A stretch of 53,708 nt of DNA from Holophagales bacterium UBA5704 (lineage in GTDB: Bacteria > Acidobacteriota > Thermoanaerobaculia > Multivoradales > UBA5704), in NCBI GenBank assembly GCA_002420005.1, contig DIHE01000116.1, positions 3,912-57,619 of the forward strand, in the 5' to 3' direction. A model generated the notes under the pieces. It was not told the DNA's origin. It was given only the letters and a program-made list of their open reading frames with translations, and did not search any database. Shown here one piece after another: positions 26,090-32,619 of the stretch (position 1 is the first letter of the stretch; each line of letters starts with the position of its first letter). Made by a program: the position numbers and the translations under genes.

Positions 26090-26231
26090 CGAAGGCCGCT
26101 CCCTCTTGGACCTCGTCGGCCTGAAGCAGGATTTGGAGGACCTCATCCACCGATCCGTCGACGTGGTCACGGATCAGGGCCTCTCCCCGTATCTGCGAGA
26201 CCGCATCCTTTCCGAAGCGATTCCGCTGTGA
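26085..26231 (+). pseudogene. C-terminal remnant of a MNT-type nucleotidyltransferase
   Basis: The frame reads SLLDLVGLKQDLEDLIHRSV followed by DVVTDQGLSPYLRDRILSEA and a stop, the typical end of minimal nucleotidyltransferases (MntA-like antitoxins). The catalytic N-terminal half with its GSFARGE motif is missing; the frame upstream is antisense to another remnant. A truncated gene with no visible start. Confidence 0.55.
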
Positions 26232-26282
26232 ACCGCGACGCTCGGCTGAGGCGTCGACTCCCCGGCTCGTTGCGATAGGGCC

Positions 26283-26340
26283 GGGCCTTCGGCCCATTCT
26301 TCTTGAAAGCCGGCGAGACGCCAGCGCTCCCAGGGGGCGC
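26283..26340 (+). repeat. 58-bp dispersed repeat, copy 2
   Basis: Matches 8368-8425 at 57 of 58 bases in the same orientation, including the GGGCC-TTC-GGCCC hairpin and T-rich tail. It lies between toxin-antitoxin remnants and the SNF2 helicase gene. Confidence 0.8.
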
Positions 26341-26412
26341 GGCCGGACGTCTCGGGGGGCTGAGGAGAGGGAGTGGAGGTCGGGATGTTGGGTTGCGGAG
26401 GCGGATCATTGC

Positions 26413-26440
26413 TTGCGGCGTCCCCGGCGTCGGCTAGAAT
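26413..26440 (+). promoter_or_regulatory. Candidate promoter for SNF2 gene
   Basis: TTGCGG (26413-26418) and TAGAAT (26435-26440) separated by 16 bases, about 50 bases before the ATG at 26492. Unlike the leaderless cases, this gene has a leader with a weak TGGGGAAAC ribosome site. Confidence 0.4.
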
Positions 26441-26491
26441 GCGCCACGCACCCCGCCCGAGGGGCGCAACTAATCCTTCCTCTGGGGAAAC

Positions 26492-29428
26492 ATGCCGCCG
26501 TTCACGCATCTGGAATTCCATCGATCGGGGATCGGGCTCGTTCCCCAGGGAACCGGTGAGACCGGCACCGCCATCTACATCGACCTCCTGCCGGGGACCT
26601 CGAAGCCGCTGCGCTCGTGTACCTGCGGGGCGAGCCGCTCGAAGACCTGTGAGCACCTGAAGGACCTGTCGCGGGCGGTGGGCGAGGTGGAGAAGAGCCG
26701 GGGCGGCCGGAGCTGGGAGAGGACGTTCGCCGCCTCCCTCTGGTACCGGCTCGCCCGCCTCCTTTTCGAGGGGAACGCGCAGCCCTCCGCCAAGGTGAAG
26801 GTGCAACGGCTGCGCCGCAACGTGGTCCGCGTCACCTCGCCGGCCGGGGCGGAGCTGGCGCGGTACCTCGACAAAGGGGAGAGCCAGATCCGTTTCCTGG
26901 AGCGCACCGGCAAGGTGGCCCCGGGCAGCGGCGTCTTCGACCGCGCCGAGCTGCTGGAGCGCCTGGCGCTCTTCCAGGCCACGCCGGAAGAGCGCGCGTT
27001 GATCAAGCGCGGGATGAAGACGCAGCGCCAGACCTGGGAGGAGAGCTTCTGGCACCGCCTCGCCTATCACTGCGAACGCGAGCTGGAACCGGGCGAGACC
27101 GGCACCTTCCACCCCGCCATCGACCAGGCGAACGGCGCATTCACCCTCACCTGGAAGCGGGATGCCGAGGCCGTCGTCCAGGTCACCGTGCCGCGCGACC
27201 GCGTCCGCGCCGCCCTGCTGCTGCTGGCGGAGGCCTATCCGGACCAGGAAGACCTCGTGCTGCGGCCGATCCCGCTGCGCTCCATCTTCCACGCCAGCCA
27301 GGACACCGAGCTGGACCTCGTCGAGGTGCGGCCGGTGATCCGCGCCCTCCAGGCCACCGGCGAGGAGCGCTTCCTGGAGATGGCCGAGGTGGAGAAGTTC
27401 CGCTACGGCAATCTGATCTGGCTCCAGGACCTGGGCGTCCTCGCCGAGCTGGAGCGCGAAGGGCGCGAGCGCAAGTTCAAGGCCCCGGTTCGGCTCACCC
27501 TGCGGCGGCATCAGGTCCCGGGCTTTCTCGACGAACACAGCCAAGCCGTCGGGGAAGGTGTGCTCGTGCTCGATGCACCGCTGCGCGAACGCCGGATCTG
27601 GAAGACGCTCGACCGCATCCAGATCGCCGCCGCCGATCCCGAGGAGGCCCTGGAGCGCAGCTGGTGGTGGCTCGCCGTCGAGTACGGCTTCGGCGATCAG
27701 ACGGTGTCGCTCGCCGACATCCTCCAGGCGAAGCGGGAAGGTCACCCCTATCTGGAGGTGCCGGGCGGCTGGATCGACCTGAACGCCGCGGTCTTCCGCG
27801 ATCTGGAGGAGCTGGTGGACCGGCAGCCGGTGGCGGAGAGCGGCAAGCGGGCGGGCCGCATCCGCCTGTCGCCGAGCGATCTGCTGCGGCTCCAGGCCAC
27901 CGCGGGCGTACCGGTCTCGGTGGTCGCGGAGGCCCGGGCGGAGCTGCTCGACCGCATCCTGGAGCTGCGCCCCGCGGGACCCTTCCGGCGGCCGACGGGT
28001 CTCGCCACCGAGCCGCGTCCGTACCAGAAGATCGGCATCGAATGGCTCCGCTTCCTCTGGGAGAACCGGCTCGCCGGCCTCCTCTGCGACGACATGGGGC
28101 TCGGCAAGACCTTGCAGACCGCGGCGTTCCTGGTCGGGCTCGCCGAGGAGGGCGCGGCCGTCGAGCCGTTCCTCGTGGCCTGCCCGACCAGCGTCCTGCC
28201 GCATTGGCGCGACCAGATCCGGCGCCACGCTCCGGGGCTGCGCCCGCACGTCCACTACGGCCCCCAGCGCCGCCTGCCGTTCCGGCTGCGCACCGGGGAC
28301 GTGCTCCTCACCTCCTACGGCGTGCTCCGCCGCGACGCCGAGGAGCTGTCCGCCATCCCGTTCTCGGTGGTGGTCTTCGACGAGATCCAGCAGGTCAAGA
28401 ACCGGCAGACCCAGGCCTGGCAGGCCGCCTCCCACCTGACCGCGGACCTGCGGCTCGGCTTGACCGGCACGCCGATCGAGAACTCCCTGGAGGAGCTGAA
28501 GACCCTGTTCGACCTGGTGCTCCCCGGCTACCTGGGGACCGATGCCGCGTTTCTCGGGCGCTACGTACGGCCCGACGACGGCCGCGACCGCGAGTGGGTC
28601 GAGGACGACCGGCGCCGCGAGCTGCGGCGGGTGATCTCCCCGTTCGTCCTGCGGCGCCTGAAGGCGAGCGTGCTCGACGAGCTGCCGGAGAAGATCGAGG
28701 ACGTGCGCACCTGCGTCCTCTCGGACGACCAGGTCAAGCTCTACCGCGACGCCATCGCCGGCAAGGGCGCCGAGCTGGCGCGGCGCATCGAAGAGGAGAC
28801 AGACGAGCCGCTCCCCTACATCCACGTGTTCGCCCTGCTCAACCTGCTGAAGCAGATCTGCGACCACCCGGCGCTGGTGCATGGCGCCCTCGACCGGGTG
28901 GACGAGTGGGCCTCCGGCAAGTGGGACCTCTGGAAGGAGCTGCTCGGCGAGGCGCTCGACAACGGCCAGAAAGTCGTGGTCTTCACCCAGTACCTGGGAA
29001 TGGTCGCGCTGATGGAGCGCCATGTCCGGACGCTCGGCGTCGGCTGCGTCTCGCTGACCGGGGCGACCGCGAACCGGGGCGAGATCGTCGACCGGTTCAA
29101 CCGGGACCCCGCCTGCCGGGTGTTCATCGGCAGTCTGAAGGCGGGCGGCACCGGCATCGACCTGGTGGGCGGCTCGGTGGTCATCCACTACGACCGCTGG
29201 TGGAACGCCGCCCGCGAAGACCAGGCCACCGACCGCGTCTACCGTCTCGGCCAGAAACGCGCCGTGCAGGTCTTCAAGCTGGTCACCGAAGGCACGCTCG
29301 AAGAGAAGATCTCCGCCTTGATCGACCGCAAACGCAAGATGATGGAGAGCGTCGTCCAGGAAGACGATCCCAAGCTCGCCAAGATCTTCAGCCGCGACGA
29401 GCTGCTGGAGATGCTGCGGGGGGTGTAA
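26492..29428 (+). CDS. SNF2-family DNA-dependent ATPase with SWIM-like zinc finger
   Basis: 978 residues. The N-terminus has a SWIM-type finger (Cys43, Cys45, Cys53, His55 in CTCGASRSKTCEH), followed by a ~450-residue bacterial SNF2-associated region. The helicase core carries motif I DDMGLGKTLQT (~residue 535), DEIQQVKNRQ (motif II, ~630), LTGTPIENSLEEL (III), GGTGIDL (V) and QATDRVYRLGQ (VI). This is the HepA/RapA-like bacterial Snf2 arrangement, an ATP-driven remodeller of nucleoprotein, possibly acting on RNA polymerase or on DNA repair substrates. All catalytic motifs are intact. A single-gene unit with remnants upstream and a secreted protein gene downstream. Confidence 0.92.
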   Translation: MPPFTHLEFHRSGIGLVPQGTGETGTAIYIDLLPGTSKPLRSCTCGASRSKTCEHLKDLSRAVGEVEKSRGGRSWERTFAASLWYRLARLLFEGNAQPSAKVKVQRLRRNVVRVTSPAGAELARYLDKGESQIRFLERTGKVAPGSGVFDRAELLERLALFQATPEERALIKRGMKTQRQTWEESFWHRLAYHCERELEPGETGTFHPAIDQANGAFTLTWKRDAEAVVQVTVPRDRVRAALLLLAEAYPDQEDLVLRPIPLRSIFHASQDTELDLVEVRPVIRALQATGEERFLEMAEVEKFRYGNLIWLQDLGVLAELEREGRERKFKAPVRLTLRRHQVPGFLDEHSQAVGEGVLVLDAPLRERRIWKTLDRIQIAAADPEEALERSWWWLAVEYGFGDQTVSLADILQAKREGHPYLEVPGGWIDLNAAVFRDLEELVDRQPVAESGKRAGRIRLSPSDLLRLQATAGVPVSVVAEARAELLDRILELRPAGPFRRPTGLATEPRPYQKIGIEWLRFLWENRLAGLLCDDMGLGKTLQTAAFLVGLAEEGAAVEPFLVACPTSVLPHWRDQIRRHAPGLRPHVHYGPQRRLPFRLRTGDVLLTSYGVLRRDAEELSAIPFSVVVFDEIQQVKNRQTQAWQAASHLTADLRLGLTGTPIENSLEELKTLFDLVLPGYLGTDAAFLGRYVRPDDGRDREWVEDDRRRELRRVISPFVLRRLKASVLDELPEKIEDVRTCVLSDDQVKLYRDAIAGKGAELARRIEEETDEPLPYIHVFALLNLLKQICDHPALVHGALDRVDEWASGKWDLWKELLGEALDNGQKVVVFTQYLGMVALMERHVRTLGVGCVSLTGATANRGEIVDRFNRDPACRVFIGSLKAGGTGIDLVGGSVVIHYDRWWNAAREDQATDRVYRLGQKRAVQVFKLVTEGTLEEKISALIDRKRKMMESVVQEDDPKLAKIFSRDELLEMLRGV

Positions 29429-29664
29429 CGTTCTGTTTCAATGATTTTGGATATCCCGACCCTCTTGCAAAACACATTCTGTAGCGCTAGCGTGGAGTTG
29501 TAGTTGATCGGCGCGCGCCCATGGGAGATTCCACCGGGAGGTCTTGCGCCGGCCAGTCCGCAGGCAGTTCCTCGGCTTCAACGCCCCCGTCTGCGCCCTC
29601 CAATCCCCGCATCTCCCCCCCTTGGTGCCTCGCCGGCCGGTGCGCCCTGTGAAAGGAGCACACC

Positions 29665-31560
29665 ATGCACCCCTTCCCCCGTTTACGGTTCGGGACGCTT
29701 CCCCTGCTCCTGACCGTTCTCTGCCTGCTCGCCGCGCTTCCCGCCACCGCCACCCGCTGGGTGTCGCTGGGACCCGATGACGACGGCACCGTCCTCTCTC
29801 TCGCCTTCGCACCTTCCCTCCCCACCACCGTCTATGCCGGCACCTGGGGCGGCGGCATCTCGCGCAGCCTCGACGGCGGCCTCACCTGGGCGTCGGCCAA
29901 TGCCGGCCTGAGCAACCCGGTCGTCCAGGCGATGGCGGTCTTCCCCCGCGATCACCGGTTCGTCTGGGCGGCCACCGAGGGCGGCCTCTACCGCTCGGTC
30001 GATGCCGGCCACAACTGGCTGCGCGTCACCACCGAGCCGGTGACCGCCGTGGCGGCTGATCCGGATCTCGCCTCGGTCGTCTACATCGGCACCCGCAACG
30101 GGATGTTCCGCAGCGGCAACGGCGGCGCCACCTGGATTCCCATGGGGGAGACCCTGGTGCCGGCCGAGATCCGCTTCCACGTGCGCGCGCTCGTCGTTGC
30201 ACCGACACGGCCGAAGACGCTCTATGCCGCCTATCAAGGCATGCGCAGCGGCATCTTCCGGAGTGAGAACGGCGGGATCGGCTGGGCACGGATCGCCTGG
30301 GGCGAGTACACGCTCCTTACCGTCGATCCGAAAATCCCGGCGAACCTCTGGGCGGTCGACCGGCGGGGAGTCCACCTCACCAACGACGGCGGCGCCACCT
30401 GGACCCGCGTGTTGCAGCGCGCAAACATCAGCGCGCTCGCCCTCTCCGCGGACGGCGCGCGGATCTTCGCCGCCGTGCCCGGCCAGGTGCTGATGTCCCG
30501 CGACCAGGGAGCCCATTGGCGGCGTATCGGCACCGGTCTCCCGAACCGGGTGATTCATGGCATGGCCGTCCAACCCGACAATCCGGCCCGGCTGCTGGTC
30601 GGCCCGGAGTCGCGCGGCGCCTTCCAGGTGGACGCGACCACCGGCACCTGGCAGTGGACCTCGGAGGGCCTGGTGGGCTTCGCGGCCACCGCCGTGGGGC
30701 CGGCTCCTGACGGCTCCGGCCTCTGGCTCGCCTCGCCCCTGGGCCTCTACGTCACCGCGGACGACGGCGCGACCTGGACCCGCAAGCTGCGCGGCGCCTC
30801 GCTGCGCTCCGTCGATCTGGCGCCCCTCGACGCCAACACCCTCTACACGGGAGGCCTGGACCTGCGGGCCGGCGGGCCGGCCCTCTTCTGCAGCCAGGAC
30901 GGCGGCGGAAGCTGGATGCACGCCCACGGCGGCCTGGCCGGTCTGCAAGTCCTCCGCGTGGCGGCCCACCCTCTGGACCCGCTGACCGCCTATGCCGGGA
31001 CCGAGGCGGGGCTCTACAAGTCGATCGACGCCGGGATGACCTGGACCGAGCTGCCGCTCACCGGCATCGTCACCGACCTGGTGATCGACAGCAACGATCC
31101 GGAGCGGCTCTATGCCACCGTGCAGCGCCGCCTCTACCACAGCCATGACGGCGGTGCCTCCTGGCATGTGCGGATGGAGGGCGCGGTGCCCTCGCTGGGA
31201 GCCCGCCTGCTGCGCGGTGTCGCGGTGGCGGCCACCGATCCGCAGTCGCTGGCGGTGATCGACGGCGAGCGGATCTTCCTCACCCGCGATCGCGGCACGA
31301 CCTGGCAGAAGCTGGAAGGGCCGGCCTTCGTGCGCGATCACCAGACCGTTCTCTTCGCCCCCGGCAATGAGCAGATCCTGCTCGTCGGCGGGCACGGGGG
31401 AGCGGCCTTCACCACCGACGGCGGGGCCACCTGGAACGCGCTCGGCGCCGGGATCTCGGGCCTCGACGTCAACCACCTCCACTATGACCTGACCCGGCCC
31501 GGCCGGCTCTATGCGGCGACCTGGGCCAAGGGCGTGATGGTCCTCGATCCGGCGCCGTAA
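29665..31560 (+). CDS. Secreted beta-propeller protein with BNR/sortilin-type repeats
   Basis: 631 residues. An AAAGGAG ribosome site precedes the ATG; the signal peptide spans ~1-30 (LPLLLTVLCLLAALPATAT). The whole mature chain is about 12 repeats of the form Tyr-Ala-Gly-Thr ... Gly-Leu-Tyr-x-Ser-x-Asp-Gly-Gly-x-Thr-Trp (for example GGGISRSLDGGLTWASA, AAFTTDGGATWNALG), i.e. Asp-box/VPS10-like blades. Such propellers occur in photosystem assembly factors, sialidases and many exported acidobacterial proteins of unknown role. No catalytic residues or C-terminal sorting domain are visible. Single gene, followed by a strong hairpin. Confidence 0.85.
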   Translation: MHPFPRLRFGTLPLLLTVLCLLAALPATATRWVSLGPDDDGTVLSLAFAPSLPTTVYAGTWGGGISRSLDGGLTWASANAGLSNPVVQAMAVFPRDHRFVWAATEGGLYRSVDAGHNWLRVTTEPVTAVAADPDLASVVYIGTRNGMFRSGNGGATWIPMGETLVPAEIRFHVRALVVAPTRPKTLYAAYQGMRSGIFRSENGGIGWARIAWGEYTLLTVDPKIPANLWAVDRRGVHLTNDGGATWTRVLQRANISALALSADGARIFAAVPGQVLMSRDQGAHWRRIGTGLPNRVIHGMAVQPDNPARLLVGPESRGAFQVDATTGTWQWTSEGLVGFAATAVGPAPDGSGLWLASPLGLYVTADDGATWTRKLRGASLRSVDLAPLDANTLYTGGLDLRAGGPALFCSQDGGGSWMHAHGGLAGLQVLRVAAHPLDPLTAYAGTEAGLYKSIDAGMTWTELPLTGIVTDLVIDSNDPERLYATVQRRLYHSHDGGASWHVRMEGAVPSLGARLLRGVAVAATDPQSLAVIDGERIFLTRDRGTTWQKLEGPAFVRDHQTVLFAPGNEQILLVGGHGGAAFTTDGGATWNALGAGISGLDVNHLHYDLTRPGRLYAATWAKGVMVLDPAP

Positions 31561-31576
31561 GCGCCCGGAAGGGGCT

Positions 31577-31609
31577 CCTCGCCCCCGGAAATCCCTTCCG
31601 GGGGCGAGG
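31577..31609 (+). terminator. 14-bp perfect hairpin after the propeller gene
   Basis: CCTCGCCCCCGGAA pairs with TTCCGGGGGCGAGG across the loop ATCCC, 17 bases after the stop codon. No T-tract follows, so termination may be inefficient or Rho-aided. Confidence 0.7.
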
Positions 31610-31700
31610 GGGTGTCCCCCTGTCTGGAGTACGATGTCTCCCGCATGCCGGAATCGATCCAGCGCCGCTACGCCTCCCGGCGCGGCCGGACGTACACATT

Positions 31701-31742
31701 ATCGGCGGTTGATCGGCAATTCATCGGCGGTTGATCGGCAAT
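31701..31742. repeat. Two exact 20-bp direct repeats, 22-bp period
   Basis: ATCGGCGGTTGATCGGCAAT occurs at 31701-31720 and again at 31723-31742, within the 5' region of the EVE gene. The ATCGGC core appears four times, so it could be a small operator or a slippage product. Confidence 0.75.
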
Positions 31743-31766
31743 GGACGGCATCTGAGAGAGGAAGAC

Positions 31767-32360
31767 ATGGCAAAAGGAAAGCGCTACTGGCTCCTGAAGT
31801 GCGAGCCGGCCGCCTATACGATCGACGATCTCGAGCGCGACGGCGCGACGACCTGGGAAGGCGTGCGCAACTATCAGGCGCGCAACTTCATGCGCGATGA
31901 CATGAAGGTCGGGGACGGCGTGATCTTCTACGCCTCGAACGCCGAGCCGTCCGGCGCCTCGGGGGTCGCCGCGATCTCCCGTGAGGGGTACCCGGACCCG
32001 TACGCCTTCCAGGCGGGGCATCGCTACCACGACCCGGAGAGCGATCCCGCCGCGCCCACCTGGTACATGGTGGAGATCCGCTTCGTCGAGAAATTCCCCG
32101 GCGTCGTCCCCCTCGCGGCGCTCAAGGCGACCCCCGGCCTCGAAAAGATGATGGTCACCCAGAAGGGCTCGCGGCTCTCCGTGCAACCGGTCACCCCGCA
32201 GGAGTTCGAAACCGTCCTCGCCCTCGGCCGCAGCGGCGCCGCCGCCGCACCTGCGGCTCCGGTCAAGAAGGCTCCGGCAAAGAAGAAGACGGCCAAGAAA
32301 ACGGCGGCCAAGAAAGCTCCCGCGAAGAAGAAGGCTCCGGTCAAGAGGACGAAGGCGTGA
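31767..32360 (+). CDS. EVE-domain protein with histone H1-like basic tail
   Basis: 197 residues from the ATG at 31767, placed by the GAGAGGAAG site upstream. Residues ~4-150 form an EVE domain (PUA-like fold): RYWLLKCEPAAYTIDDLE, WEGVRNYQARNFMRDDMKVG, VIFYASNAEPSG and FVEKFPGVVPLAALK. EVE domains bind modified bases in RNA or DNA. The last ~40 residues are almost only Lys, Ala and Pro (KKAPAKKKTAKKTAAKK), like histone H1 or bacterial H1-like proteins, and would bind nucleic acid non-specifically. The usual EVE protein stops near residue 150, so the tail is an addition. The next gene overlaps by GTGA. Confidence 0.9.
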   Translation: MAKGKRYWLLKCEPAAYTIDDLERDGATTWEGVRNYQARNFMRDDMKVGDGVIFYASNAEPSGASGVAAISREGYPDPYAFQAGHRYHDPESDPAAPTWYMVEIRFVEKFPGVVPLAALKATPGLEKMMVTQKGSRLSVQPVTPQEFETVLALGRSGAAAAPAAPVKKAPAKKKTAKKTAAKKAPAKKKAPVKRTKA

Positions 32361-32554
32361 GCGGCGACGGCTACTGGAACGACACCGTCGAAGTGCAATG
32401 CCCGTGGTGCTTCGAACGGGTCGAGATCTCGATCGAGCCGGACGTCTGGGGGGATCTCGTCCAGGACTGCGAGGTCTGCTGCAACCCGTGGCAGGTGACG
32501 GTCACCCGCGACCGCGACGGCGACGCGGACATCCGGGTCGAGCGCCTGGAATAG
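32357..32554 (+). CDS. CPXCG-motif cysteine-rich protein
   Basis: 65 residues from a GTG overlapping the EVE stop. Two Cys pairs, CPWC near residue 15 and CEVCC near 38, with ISIEPDVWGDLVQDCEVCC and the following NPWQVTV, match the CPXCG family of small zinc-ribbon-like proteins. The final G of the first CPxCG is replaced by Phe. Function unknown in the family; co-expression with the EVE protein is likely from the overlap. Confidence 0.88.
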   Translation: MSGDGYWNDTVEVQCPWCFERVEISIEPDVWGDLVQDCEVCCNPWQVTVTRDRDGDADIRVERLE

Positions 32555-32562
32555 GCAGGCAC

Positions 32563-32595
32563 AAAAAAGCCGCCGGGCGCGAGGCATCCGGCGGC
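32563..32595 (-). terminator. Rho-independent terminator of the Oar-like receptor gene
   Basis: On the minus strand GCCGCCGG pairs with CCGGCGGC across an 11-base loop and is followed by TTTTTT, a classic intrinsic terminator 24 bases past the receptor stop codon. The stem may also stop convergent transcription from the CPXCG gene. Confidence 0.88.
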
Positions 32596-32619
32596 GAGAA
32601 CAACAGGCGAGGAGAACGC

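Noticed and set aside
26174..29188. Thousand-codon minus-strand open frame opposite the SNF2 gene
   Set aside because: The plus strand carries every helicase motif; the antisense translation has none of any family.
31646..31735. Short open frame starting MPESIQRRYASRRG after a TACGAT box
   Set aside because: Only about 29 codons, runs into the direct repeats, spacing from the box (9 bases) differs from the leaderless pattern, and no family is apparent.
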